From assembly GCA_930367205.1 (NCBI GenBank), contig OV884011.1:35539754-35603753 (forward strand): a stretch of 64,000 bases of DNA. The letters are read 5' to 3'. Below, piece by piece: positions 11,924 through 38,800 of this stretch. Both the position numbers and the translations under genes were made by a program. The number at the start of each line of letters is the position of its first letter. The stretch's first letter is position 1. The DNA is from Acanthosoma haemorrhoidale (Eukaryota > Arthropoda > Insecta > Hemiptera > Acanthosomatidae). Below the pieces are notes generated by a model. It worked only from the letters and a program-made list of their open reading frames with translations. It did no database searches and had not been told where the DNA came from.

Positions 11924-14730
11924 ATGCCGTCTTGGAATCAGATCCAGTCTCAATTAAGAAATAGTAATAATCCTGTGGTGTTTATGGACATTAGCGTCGG
12001 GGCGACTGTAAAGTTCTTTGTTTTTGCTATATTCCTTTGATATATGGCTTCATATTATGCCAGTAATTTATAGCTTCATATTTTTTTCTATTTTAGGAGA
12101 TTGGCCGTATGATACTTGAACTGTTTGCAGATGTTGTGCCGAAAACGAGTGAAAACTTTAGACAGTTATGTACAGGAGAATATAAAAAAGATGGTGTTCC
12201 CCTAGGGTTTAAAGGAAGTACATTTCACAGAGTCATCAAAGATTTCATGATACAAGGCGGGGATTTTGTAAATGTAGGGTAATTATTTTCCATAGATGTA
12301 AAATTAATTATTTCAAGTAATAGTGGTTCAGTCAGCTAAATGGCCCTATGTAATACTCGTTTAAACAGGCTGTTGGAACAGCTTACAATTTTGGACTGAC
12401 ATATCATATAATGTTTCGGTATCTTAAGTGACTTAAAATGGCTAGATTCCGTTCTTATATTGTAGTACTTTAGTATGCACTTCCTTTAGAAAATGTAATC
12501 ATACAAATTTAACCAGGGCCAGCGAGAGCAGTTGTGTGGCCCCGGGGCTGAGTAGTCCCTGGTCCCCTAAACATTCCCGTCTAGCTCAACTTGTAGTTAC
12601 TTAGTATGGAGATACTTGGAACAGAGGTTAACTGGCGATTATGATTTACTTTGAATTCTTTATTAGACCTTTAAAGCATTAAATTCACATGGTGTTACAT
12701 AGTAGATTTAGCTAGCTACAAATCCTATTATAAGCTTTAACGATTTCCTGGATGATACTGATACCAATCCTAGATTCATATTAAATTAAATTACCATTTA
12801 TTGAAGAACTGAAAGGACTGTGACAAAACTTAAGTGGGTACATGCAACAGTCAAAAATTTTATCCTCGAGCACTGAGGCTCTGCCCCCCCCCCTTCCCTG
12901 CCCTCTCGCTGTATAGAGTCCTCTTAAAGTCAAATCCTTCATCTATTCTTTATCTCCCAGCGTATAGAATCATTTCCTTTGGCTACTCCTTTCTGCCCTG
13001 TTCATACAAGTGTTGTAACTTAATTCTTTCATCTATCACTCATTTTTTCTCTATACCAGTTTCCTATTCCAGTCTTCATCATCAATTTCTTATTTTCTAC
13101 TAGTTTGAATGGTTTCCCAATATCACCAAAGGTTGTACCTAACTGTTTGTCACTAATTATTACCAATCATGTTTAACCCCTACATTCTTTTCTTGTTATC
13201 AGGACCTGATCCAGACATATCTAGTATGTCAAAACATCCGTAAACAAATTGGATGAAAACTGAACATCTCTTTTTCATCAATTCAAGCCAATACTGCAAA
13301 TAAAATGGTTCAACTCATTAAGTAAATTCAGTTTCCTTACCAAGGATTTGAACACAGAACCTTCATATCATAGTGATTATCCTAACCACTACACCATTAG
13401 GAAGCTCTACGTAACTCTCTTGTCATCCCTCAAATAAAATTGAGTAAGAATTTTACCAGATAATTTCAGTTATTTGGTTAAAAATTAATTTTATTGATTT
13501 CAGGGAGATGGAACAGGTGTTATGAGCATTTATGGAGGAGTGAGTTTTCCTGATGAAAATTTCAGCTTGAAGCATGATACGCCAGGTCTTCTGTCAATGG
13601 TATAATATTTTATATGTATCAATGATAAGTGTTATATGTTAATATATAGTAGAGTCCAACATTCTATAATACATAAATAAACATAGTTTGCGAAATAAAA
13701 TTTTCTAGCCTCTACAAAATATTTTTTATTGAGCGTCCATTGTTTCAGACAACTCACGTTATCTTTAGACTCAGCCAAGAGTGTACCCACCGCACTCATT
13801 GCTCAGCCTGAAGATGAGATAAGTTTAAAAAAGCGCTTGGCCAATAACAGATTTTTTGTGGTAGTTTTAAAAATATTAATTCATAACCTGTAATAGCCAC
13901 TCGTCCAACCAGCACTGAATTAAGCATCTATATATAATATGTCAGGGTTATACTTTGTTTCAGTGATCCAATATTTTATCAAAAATTTATAAACATAAAT
14001 ATCCTTAGCATTATTCACCTTACATGTTATCACACACATTACATTGTATCTGTGATCATCATATGAGTGCTATATTGAGTATTAAGCAATGGGATCACTG
14101 AAATGACCTGTCTGACTCATAACCTAATTGATAGTAGTTACTTGCTCGCACCCATAGAAAACAATGGTACCACAAAACGTATAACCATTCACTCTAACCT
14201 AGATAAACATGAGCCACATCTATCTACTAAGATGGTAGCCCTTTGGGGATTTATCTATTATCAATTTAATGGAACTTGTTACCCCAGCATCCAGATATTA
14301 ATTATATGTTCTGATATTTTCTCAATTCTCTTTATTCATAACACATTACAAACTGCATCAGTTCATCTTCGATGAATACAATAATTCAGAAATAGGGATG
14401 GTACCTGTGCTGCTTGAAGGTGTGGATAATATTAATACTAAATTTAGTTTAAATTTACATAGCAAATAAATATCTTCGCATGTAAACTCAAAACTTAAAA
14501 TTATTTGAAAATAATCTTATTTTCTTTTTCAGGCTAACAGCGGAAAAGACACAAACGGATGCCAGTTTTTTATAACATGTGCCAAATGCAATTTCTTAGA
14601 TGGAAAACATGTAGTTTTCGGAAGGGTCATAGATGGCCTTTTAGTGATGAGGAAAATTGAAAATGTCCCTACGGGTCCTAATAACAAACCCAAAATACCT
14701 GTATTAATATCTCAATGCGGTCAAATGTAA
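11924..14730 (+). CDS. PPIH: peptidyl-prolyl cis-trans isomerase H (U4/U6 snRNP cyclophilin)
   Basis: Four exons, all joined in phase 0: 11924-12007, 12097-12273, 13504-13599 and 14533-14730. They encode 184 residues, against 177 in human. The product is a single cyclophilin domain. Catalytic landmarks are present: [15 protein letters not shown] (with the active-site Arg and the Phe/Met-Gln run), then [23 protein letters not shown] and [14 protein letters not shown], ending [15 protein letters not shown] near the start, [19 protein letters not shown] and [15 protein letters not shown] identify the PPIH branch: the spliceosomal cyclophilin that binds PRPF4/PRPF3 in the U4/U6.U5 tri-snRNP and assists proline isomerisation. 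All introns have GT-AG ends. An AATAAA lies at 14848, about 118 bases after the stop. The gene is divergent from the GTF3C4-like gene and convergent with TMED6. Confidence 0.96.
13334..13402 (-). repeat. tRNA-like sequence in PPIH intron 2 (SINE or pseudogene)
   Basis: On the minus strand this reads TCCTAATGGTGTAGTGGTTA, then an anticodon-like arm, then a B-box-like GTGTTCAAATCC and a closing GGTAAGGA that pairs with the 5' end. The A-box region resembles the Asp/Glu tRNA family. Stem mismatches and the loose anticodon arm argue for a tRNA-derived repeat and against a working tRNA. A related sequence occurs near 31780-31840. Confidence 0.4.
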
Positions 14731-14847
14731 TCATTTGTATTTGCTACTTGTCCATAAGAGTTTTGATTATTTGTAAATATATTATTTTATCATTTTGATA
14801 TTTATTTACACTTAGTATCGATTCATTTTTTATTAATTTATTAGTCG

Positions 14848-14853
14848 AATAAA
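14848..14853 (+). terminator. PPIH polyadenylation signal
   Basis: Canonical AATAAA downstream of the PPIH stop codon at 14730, at a normal 3' UTR distance. No other AATAAA was noticed between the two. Confidence 0.6.
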
Positions 14854-17800
14854 AGTTGGACTCGATGTTGGTTTCAATTACAGAAACGAAATAATGATCA
14901 GTTCTGTATCCAGATGCCAGGCATGAGTGTGAAAAAATACTAAATAATTTTGACCAAAGCACTTCATTTTATTCCTTCAACCTGCTGTCACTAAATATGG
15001 CTTTTTTAAAAAAAATTAGGTCTAAAATATTAAATACATTAAAATTAGCACAGACTAGTTAATATTGTAGATTGGCTTTAAAATTATTTTTGCATTGTCT
15101 CCTTTGATGTTTTGTTAGCAATTAGCTATAATAATGTTTTTGTTTTTCACCTTTGTTATGTTAGCATTAAGAAAAAAAATAATTCTGATTATTTCCCCCA
15201 CAGCTAAGGTAAGGATATATCAAAGATGGTAACGCAAAAAAAAAAAAAAAAAAAAAAGATTTGAAAGCCAGCCATAGAAATTGTGTAATTTTTTTTAACT
15301 GTAGTGGCTCTTACCATCATTTCTATGCAATGAAAGAGTTAATACAATCCAAGCCGGATTTAGTTGGTTAATTTACCTCGATACTTAAGCTACTTACAAT
15401 TGCCAAAAAATACCTAGTAGTTTTTGTTGAATCATGTAATAAGAAACTTATACAATATATTTATACTCCTGCTCAAACTCGTCCATCTCTCAATATTGTT
15501 CCTTTACTTGTATTCCAAAAAGTTAAAAAGATGTTGCACACCAAAAAGCAATTAGTTTAAAAAATGTTGGTCAGCTAACAAATAGGGATGACCGATTGTC
15601 GCATTCTATCCATTATTTTTCAAAAAATCAATGGCTTATGTGCGCACTTTTCAAGAGGTTCCTTTAGCCTACACATAAGTCCAATACAAGCAACCGGAGG
15701 TATATCCTCACCACAAAACACAAGAATGAGTATTTAGCTTTGAAAAAACTATTGAATACAGACTAAGATGAACACAGCACTCCTAATGAAACCTTAGGCG
15801 AGCCAAAACCAAAGAAAATCATACTTTTTACCCATAAGAACATACTAGAACTTAAATTGCTTTGACCTTTATGAAACATGATCAATACTCTAGACAGTAA
15901 CAATCCTGGATCCTCGGAAAAATGGCCCTTTCGTTAAATGAAATGCGATCTAGCGCTACATGAAAAAATGTAACAATGACTGTTTTAATGAATCAGATAT
16001 ATTCCAATTTGAACTTACCCCAACCAGTACCAAGTGCCCTCCCTAGACTAGTGATGGCCCATATGAAAAGAAATGTTTTTTCCATAAGAGAAAAACAGAA
16101 AAAATTCAGCGAACCACAACTGTATGCAGTGTCATTTGTACCAAACACTACAGTGAAGAACTAGCATTATCTGGTGAACATACTGGACTAGTGAAGAAAC
16201 AACAAATATAAATATATTCACCTATAGGTTTCATTGCCAAAAATATTTCTGCAACCAAGGTTCCATCCGAGAGAATTTTCCCTGAGCCAGAGTGATAATC
16301 AACGAAAACAATAGTCCATTAGCTAACTCTACTGTAATTTGTAAGTATGAACAATAACTATACCTATGCATCACATTATACATATAAGTACAAGCTTGAT
16401 ATATATCGCTATTATAGGTACTGCAATATATAGAAAAATAAAGGTTTTATTTTTATCTAAATGTGGAGCAGTGAGCAGCCGTAAGGTTTTTGAAATCTCC
16501 AAGCGGTTCGATAGCTATCTATTATGTTAGTCGAGTTAGTATGATGACGATAGGAATGGGACAACCAATCGTTCTTACAAAGAAACAAATTATATGATCT
16601 AATAAATAAAAATGGCAAGGCAACTGATCTTCGGATCAACGACAAATAGAAAAATACATCATTCATAAGGACTGGTTTTTAGCAATGAAGGTTTTTGACA
16701 AAATAATTCAGTAATAAATCTTTATAATGTTTTACCCAAATTGTAATAAATTTATATTAAAAAAAAATATTCAGATTTGTTATTATATCACAGTTCGCTT
16801 GCATCATCATGCCCGCAATGCTCTAGCGTGATCAACAATGTCACAGATACAAATCCAGAAGTAATGCACATATACATGGTATGAGGGTACAGTGCATCAT
16901 CATATCACCTGCTGTGAACAATAGTGACACAACTCGAAAGTCGCTCCATTTCGAGAAAAAATAAATGTATTTTATTCATTTATTGTTTCATCGATACTTC
17001 CTGTTATTGGATTTTAACCAAAACTAATCAACGAATTTCGAGATGTGGAATATACTTTTGAAATTGCAGGTAGAGTGTATCAATTTTTCTACTGCTATCA
17101 TAGAATACTGGCTAAGGCAGCAGAGCCTCTCCCTCCAGGATCAGCATTCATTGGTCATTTCATGATTCACGACTATTGCTCTCAACATGTGATATATACA
17201 TATTTACATCATATTAGATTATTACAATGTTTAAACTAAAAATAATATGAGAAAAGGAAGACACAGTTATGAATTAGCTACTTATTATAATCCTATCCAT
17301 TGTTACCTTACAATTGTAATAAAATATACTGCCTATAATAACATTAAGAGCTAATGCATAATTGTATTTACATTAAGGAATCATTTTATATAATAAAATT
17401 CACCACAAAATAGTTACAATAAAACAGCTGATAAATCCGTAATAAACCTTGTAGTTTTAAGTGTTAAGATAATGACATCAGGGGAATAAGAATTCGTACA
17501 AGCAAGAGGAACAACAGAGCATATCAGTAATATTTACACATCTTTTAATTTTTTTCAATTATTGCACGTTTGAAAAATGACTAAATTCATTCATATCATT
17601 TAAAAATTTATGCCAAATAGTAATCGTTGGCAACAAAATACATGCAGTTTATTTTTTATAAATAAATACTTTAGTTATCAATTAACTAATTATTAAATAA
17701 ATGCAAATACGGAACACATTTATAATAACTAGGCAATTGGCAGTACACAATGAGCTTGAATACAAAAAAATGTATTCATTACCGCCAATAAGAACGCTTA

Positions 17801-18085
17801 TATTGAAATATTTAAAAAAAAAGTCCTATAATAATTGTTAATTTGACAATAAAATTAGAATCATCAAATCAAACGCTGGAATGCTGATTCCGATCGAGAC
17901 ATAGAAAGATAAACTGTATAAATTAACATAAAATACCCAACCTGTTAAAAAGAAATATTATCTTACTAGGAAAATTATCTTCTCATCTAAGACAGATATT
18001 TTTCTGCCCATAGAACACGATATGATAGGACGTCTGCTAAGTGAGAATGATATGAAATTATGAAGGACTCCATCATCGGTTGAGG
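14854..18085. other. convergent intergenic region between PPIH and TMED6
   Basis: AT-rich sequence with a 20-base poly-A run at about 15238-15257. The small open frames (15976-16164, 16457-16666, 17045-17239) lack recognisable domains, conserved splice context or a family resemblance. Confidence 0.5.
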
Positions 18086-32428
<14,343 letters not shown>

Positions 32429-32694
32429 ATTGCCTCGACGACAGTACAGACATTTGTGTAGCTGCTAGCAGTGCAGCCAAAGGTGCACATGTGGCATCTG
32501 CCAGGGGAGATGGCAATAATCGACTCAGATAACCGAGCTAATCGATTATTTGAGACTAATCGTGTACTTCGTTAATGTTTAAACATTGAAGAAAGTGATT
32601 CTCCTTAGAACTCCTGAACGATTACGGGCGATTTTCTTAAATGATACTCATTCGGACTGTTTTTTTCTCCCCCCATATCCCCTTGCTAAAATAT

Positions 32695-32840
32695 CATCAC
32701 AGCACTCAGTATAGATTCTACAAATGGATCTACAATAGGTCCATATATTTCCTGTAGCTTGGCTACATTTTATACAATTTCTGATCACTGCACATTGCGA
32801 TCTCCCCTTGCACAAAAGTATGATGTACATTATACATTAA
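32695..32840. repeat. 150-bp dispersed repeat, copy 1
   Basis: Shares TATAGATTCTACA, CCTGTAGCTTGGCTACATTT and TACATTATACAT with 34220-34370 and 34470-34640. The copies are diverged, and the family is unknown. Each of the outer copies is followed by a member of the 32880-33200 / 34650-35010 repeat, so the two may be parts of one element. Confidence 0.6.
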
Positions 32841-32879
32841 TTTATTGAACATCTCTAAAAGTGCTAACATTATTTATCA

Positions 32880-33200
32880 TAGACACAAAACTAACTTACA
32901 TCCAACAATAAAAACGTAAACTAAATCTTAACATAATTTTCCCCGACAATCTGTTCATGTTGTTAAACACTGGGTTTGTGAGGTGCTGCAACGAGTCAAA
33001 AAACTTGATGTGTCTCAGGTGGACGAATTCACCCACCGATGGCACACCAAGCAACGGGTGTAGGTCGGCGTTCTTTAACCTCTCTCGAGAGGTAAGTCGG
33101 ACCACTTTTCTCATGATTCCATTCCGAAATTGTTGGTGACTTTTAGCTATGTTTTTTTTGTTAAAATAGTTTTTAACAATTGTTGAAATTGACAAATAAA
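32880..33200 (-). repeat. GC-richer dispersed repeat, inverted copy A
   Basis: Contains TTAAACACTGGGTTTG, GAGGTGCTGCAACGAGTC and CCGATGGCACACCAAGCAAC, all repeated with changes at 34700-35010. The reverse complement is related to 11030-11075 in the long copy. Confidence 0.6.
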
Positions 33201-34219
33201 GCTACTATAGCTGAGTCACAAATAAAAATTTGCTGCGAGAGGGGGCTAAGATAGGATAGAGTGCTCCCGAGCATAAATGCCCTTCTACTTCCGATACGCT
33301 CCCTTCGCTTCCCGATAATAGCGTTGGCAACCGATATTCCAGCAATGTGCTCTGTTGCAATATACGTTTGTGGGGCTCAACAATCAATTGAAATTGTTAA
33401 AATACGTTTGACTACGTAGCACAACTAATAATTGTTAATTTCTATGAGTAAAGTATCAAATTACGTCGCCACTATATACATGCATGTTTAACTAATTCCA
33501 CAATGAGGGACTAAAGTAAAGATAACTGTGTTATAAACCAAAATTCAGACGGTTCTAAATAGCGATCGCTTTAGAAATGGTTGATTCCTTATAAATAAAA
33601 CCATTTCTCCGTTACAAACAGCGGGCGTGTCAGAAGTACACAGGTGGGCTGAAAAGTTTCCGACCTCAACATGAAGATGATAATAAAATAAATAAAAGCT
33701 AGTGAAATAAAAGCTAAAATAAAAGCTCTCATAGCTGAGGAATTAAAGATAAAGGCTTTATTTTATATAAATTAGCATAATACAAGGAAGTATATTCCAA
33801 GGAGGTTCCTGTCACATATTACATACCACATTTCTGTTAAAAGAACCTTGAGTGGTAAGTAATCCTTCTTGTTTTATACTTACTTGCTTAAAAAGAAAGA
33901 TATTGATATGGTAGAAAGCTGTACCTCTGGTTTGCCACTTTTCGTATCGACCCAGGAGCCTAGTAAGTTTTTCATATCTTTAGTTGGCATATGGTATAAT
34001 CTAAAAAAAAATCACACGTCAGAGCGAAAATATTTATAAAATAACCTCACAGTAGCAATAAAAAGAATATAACCAACTATAACTATTTTTTTGTTTAGGT
34101 AGAATAGGGGTTTAGCATATTAGCGTGATACAATATTTACTATGTAACAAGATATTTTTTGTTTCTAAAACCCCGATCCCTGCCATATCATTAAATAATA
34201 AATAAATAAATTATTGAAA

Positions 34220-34370
34220 TCAGTATAGATCCTACATAAATGAATCTATTTACAGAAGCTCATTATATGTCCTTTAGCTCGGCTACATGTTATACAGTTT
34301 TTAATAATTTTACAATGCGATTGGTGATTGTTACAAAAGTATAATGCGCATTATACATTCATTGTGTAAA
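34220..34370. repeat. 150-bp dispersed repeat, copy 2
   Basis: Diverged copy of 32695-32840, with TTTAGCTCGGCTACATGTTA and a terminal GCGCATTATACATTCA. Confidence 0.55.
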
Positions 34371-34469
34371 TGTGTTTAAAAGTAACGGGTATCTCCTTAT
34401 AAATCATAAACCCCCTGTCATTTATTTATTTTTTTCTCATAGCCCCTTCAAATTTACATATATATATAG

Positions 34470-34640
34470 TACAATTATAGATTCTCAGGCGAATCTATTA
34501 ACAATTTATTTTTGTATTCCTGTACCTGTATTTTTTATTTTTGTATCCTGTAGCTTGGCTACATTATATACAAGTTATGATATTTTATATAAACTGATAT
34601 AATGCAATGTACAAGTATAATGATACACATTATACATGAA
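34470..34640. repeat. 150-bp dispersed repeat, copy 3
   Basis: Another diverged copy (CCTGTAGCTTGGCTACATTA, ACACATTATACATGAATGG), about 100 bases after copy 2 and directly before the inverted repeat copy at 34650. Confidence 0.55.
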
Positions 34641-34649
34641 TGGAATGAA

Positions 34650-35010
34650 CTGAATTTATTAAAGGTGATGGGGCTCACTTTTTTTATCAAACTTAAAACT
34701 AACTTACAAACTAATTCTTAACCTAATTTTCCCCCGACAGTTTGTTGGCATCGATGCGGGAGGGGTGGTGGGGGTCATAGTGTTAAACACTGGGTTTGCG
34801 AGGTGCTTTAACGAGTCAAAAAACTTTAAAAACAAAAAACTGTGTCTCACCGAGACTCGAGAACCACCAGGATGAACCGATGGCACGCCAAGCAACAGGG
34901 GCAGGTCGGCGCTCTTAAACCTCTTGAGAGATGTCTGGCCACTTTCCCCATGATCCCATTCTGAAATTGCTGGAGACTTTTAGCTGTGTTTTTTTTCTTA
35001 ACCCCTATTT
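34650..35010 (-). repeat. GC-richer dispersed repeat, inverted copy B
   Basis: Matches 32880-33200 over GTTAAACACTGGGTTTG, ACGAGTCAAAAAACTT and CGATGGCACGCCAAGCAAC, with an additional insertion of about 30 bases. The open frame inside is part of the repeat. Confidence 0.6.
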
Positions 35011-35831
35011 TGTTAAATGTGTTTTAAAAATAAAAATTATATACAGCAATATAAATTGGGCGTGGGTGGCTCCTTTTACTGCATAACATATGCATTTTAA
35101 GGAGTGGGTAACTTAAAAACTAGCATACTCCTCTTATAGTTAAAAATCTATACAATTGCAAAAAGGAGTAGGTGATGGGGCTCACCTTCGGGTGAAGTTA
35201 GCAAGTGAAGATTTATTTATTGATAAAATATATATGTACAGGCATCTAAGTGTATGTTGGGAAGGACTCGATGCCCTGCATCACCCCTGGTAATCAGTGA
35301 CTTAAATTGAATGAAATAGAAAAACTGTTGCAAATCGTATCCAATTTTTCAATGATTAATTAATAATTAGTTCTCAGTTGAACCTAGTCTTATTTTGTAT
35401 TGTAGTTGGTTTACTAATGTAGAGCGATTTATCTCTCCTTATTCGAACTAAATCCACTTTTTAACGACAGATCACTCCATATGAAATAATCGATTCTTAA
35501 CTATGATCGTTCAAGACAATCAATCAATTGTTCCCAAACGTAACTAAAGAGTTCAGCAACACATGTTTGTCAATTTAGTTGATTTGTTTGACATTTTTCA
35601 CAATCGCTTTCTTTATAGAGTACGGACAGTGCAATTTAAGAAGAGTAGTGAATATTTTTGACACGCGGACTAAGTGACCAGTGGATCAGCTGGGCAGTGG
35701 GTGAGCCGTTATCAGTGACAGTTAGGCTAGTTGCCTTATCAGTCCCCCTCACTTCTTATCAGGCAGACAGCTCCTTCAGGTTCAAATTCAAATGGTTCCC
35801 TGTCATACAAGGGAACAGGTTTTTTTTAGCC

Positions 35832-38800
35832 ATGGCTTCTGCTCGTCTCAGGATAATCCCTCTAAGTCTCCAAGCCATTTCATGCTCTTCCTCAACGGCT
35901 TTGTCTAGGCAGAAAAGGTAGTCAAATTCTGTCTACCCATTACCAATATACAAAAAAACTAAATTGTGAACACCCACAAATCACAAATAGATATTTAATG
36001 GTTCATTTACAATTCCAGTGGCCAGAACATGTCAAATAAATGGTTGCCAATTCCCTTGCCTTTGTAAACTGTGGTTGTAAACTCTCTCTGGTGATATTTT
36101 AATAATTTTTCCAAATTAGTAGATAACGATAAACATTGGGGAAAAAAAAGTGATATAAGACAATTTAAGAATAAAGTTTAACTTCCCTGTTACATCTCAA
36201 GAACCACCAACTTTATTACTTGAAGGTTCAAATTATCAATTAATTAATGACTAAAATTTTTATTTATACTGTTATAGGCTAGCTATCATGCATAAACAAA
36301 ACTAGTTATTTATTAATCATTGGTCCAACAATGTCAATATTTAATCACACAATGAATAATTATGAATCCATTGTGATGCAATCTTTACTTTCCTCATTAG
36401 TGTAGTCAGTACAATCGCTTTGTTTAAAAAAAAAATCCACTTTGACTAAGCAAATGCACATTATTATTATTTTTTTTTATGGTGTGTATTTCAACTTTTA
36501 AAATTATAATTGTGATTTTTTATAATTGTTTACTTAGTTGCCAAACTCAGTTTCAATTAAAATGATTAATTCAAATTAAAACTTTTTGAAATCTAATAAT
36601 TATTATTTATAGTTGATAATTATAATTGCCATTTTAGCTGGTAGTTTATAGACTGGTCAAGGCCAAGAAATAGGAATGACATGTGTCCTGAATTTTTTTT
36701 TATTTTAAGGTCTAGACATTTAATCGCTAGTTTGTCCTTGTACCTACACACAGAAAAAAAATTACTTATTTACATATTTTATACAACATTATTTTTAAAC
36801 AAAATATTAATTGCACTCTTCAAAAAGTTATCTACATTTATTTAATTTCAACTGTTGAATGTGTACTAGTAATTTTATAAATATTAAAATTAATTTTGAT
36901 GAATTATTGGGTGCTTAGGAATTTTTTTATAATAGTTACTATATCTATTTTCATCTCTCTTTGTTATGACTATAAGTCATTTAATGGTATATGTTGGTTT
37001 ATTATTGAAATGAAACCATGAGTAGATTCAAACAATTTATGAAAATTTCATCCAAAAGAAAAGGAGTACTGATCATTTATTGTATCGATTTGAACTGAGG
37101 ATGTATTAATTTAAATGTGAATTTTGCCATACTGATTATAAAGACCAATGGGTGTTAAATATAATAATTTAAAACATAACTTTTGTTTAAAGTTAATGTA
37201 GTAATTTTTCATTTATGTTACAATTATTTTTGTTTAGACCTGCAGATGGAAGAAGGTATAAATCTGACACACAGTCCTACCAAACCATGAAAGATGGTAA
37301 GTATTGTTATTTCAGTTGGTAGTATTATTTACCAATGATCTATTCGCAAATATTTTTATATCATTTGGCATATTGACATTGTTTTTTAATCCATGTCATC
37401 AATTTAAAAAAAACAACTATACAACGAGACAGATTGTAGTCAATTGCAGTTAGCATATCTAATAAGCTGAGAAATGTATGTAATCAAGTGATGTCCAATT
37501 GTATACAATTTTATATTTTTTATCGATGAAATGGATATATTTGAGCTAAGTGATTAGCCTGTTAGTAGCAGTTATGCCATAAATAAATATACTTAACCAT
37601 TAAAAAAAAAAAAGTTACACTAAAGCAGTTCATAAGTGGAGTCTTTAATTGATCTGTTATCTAGTAAATCGTACAATAATGTATTTCCCATAGATTTTAA
37701 TACATTTTGAAAAATCTGTCCCTTAATGTAATTAAGCGCTTTGTTCATTTTACTATAATAATTCTTGTTTGATAAAAATTATTGGACAAAATCTCACAGG
37801 CTATGCAGATTATAAAACCATGGAACAGTCATCCATATCAGCCAGGATGAGTCCACTGAACTAATTGTTATTAAACCCTATATTAGATAAAAATATAAGC
37901 AAAAATGTGTCACATTTTTTATAAAAACATTATATTTAAATTCAACTTTAAAGTAATACTGTCAGAATATTAAATTCGTATTTCATTTTAAAATTATCAA
38001 CTGTAAATATCACCAAAGTTTTTGTTATTAATTTAATTTCTTTCGCTTTATTATATTAAACCATGGTTATTCAAAATTTAACATTAACTTAATACTGCCT
38101 AAAAATACTCCCACATTACCTTTACCCTCTGCCGCAAGTCCTGTCCCCTTGTTTTTTTTAATTCCATTCCTCTTCCTGCATCGAGACTGTAGTGACCCTA
38201 ACTACATAAGTGTTAAATCACTCTATACTCTGGTGCATTTATAATGTATTGTAATTAGATGTAAAACATGGTAAAAGCTTTTTCTGGTAATAAATCATGG
38301 AGGGGCCGGCAGTCGTAAACAAGTCACAGAGGGTCGAAGGTCGTCAGCAATAAACCTGAGAGGGAAATCACCTGCCCCCTCATAAAACAGACCCGGTAGA
38401 CCTAGGGTCACCTTCCGGCGGTCATAAAATCTAAAAGCCATGCCATAAAACAGTCCTTTAGGGGACGAGGGATCCCGTACCTCGGTGCAGGTGTGACATC
38501 ATAAACATAGCCCTTTCAAGCCAGGCTCCGCCTTCCGGTAGGAAGGGGAAATAACATTTAAACCAGGGGGTTCCGCCCTGTAAGACTACTCTTTCCCAGT
38601 CTCCTTAGCCGCTTTACTCGGTTGCTTTATGCCAAGGCCGCTTGGCCCTGGAAGGCAGACACTTAGACTCCTCGTCAGCCTACTCTCTCTTCAGCGCTTC
38701 TGAGCCTGTCGCCCTATTTCTCAGCCACCTTGCAGACCCTCTGGCGCCTTGACCTGTTACGCTGCCGCGCCCTCGCCCGAACTCTGAAAACTTGTCTTAT

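Larger units (their letters stand above)
32429..35831. other. divergent intergenic region between TMED6 and ACOT9
   Basis: Both gene starts face outward from here. Most of the stretch is made of dispersed repeats (three copies of a 150-bp unit and two copies of a GC-rich unit), listed separately. No promoter motif can be placed with confidence. Confidence 0.5.

Noticed and set aside
12834..13103. 89-codon frame in PPIH intron 2
   Set aside because: Pyrimidine-rich intronic sequence without a domain; flanked by PPIH exons on the same strand.
13334..13402. Functional tRNA gene
   Set aside because: Acceptor and anticodon stems contain mismatches and no clean 7-base anticodon loop can be drawn.
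15976..16164. 62-codon plus-strand frame between PPIH and TMED6
   Set aside because: Somewhat protein-like composition but no family recognised and no partner exon.
17045..17239. 64-codon plus-strand frame
   Set aside because: No recognisable domain, no splice partners and AT-rich surroundings.
35658..35831. Longer N-terminus for ACOT9 from the upstream open frame
   Set aside because: The ATG at 35832 follows AGCC and begins a typical mitochondrial presequence; the upstream part has no family similarity.
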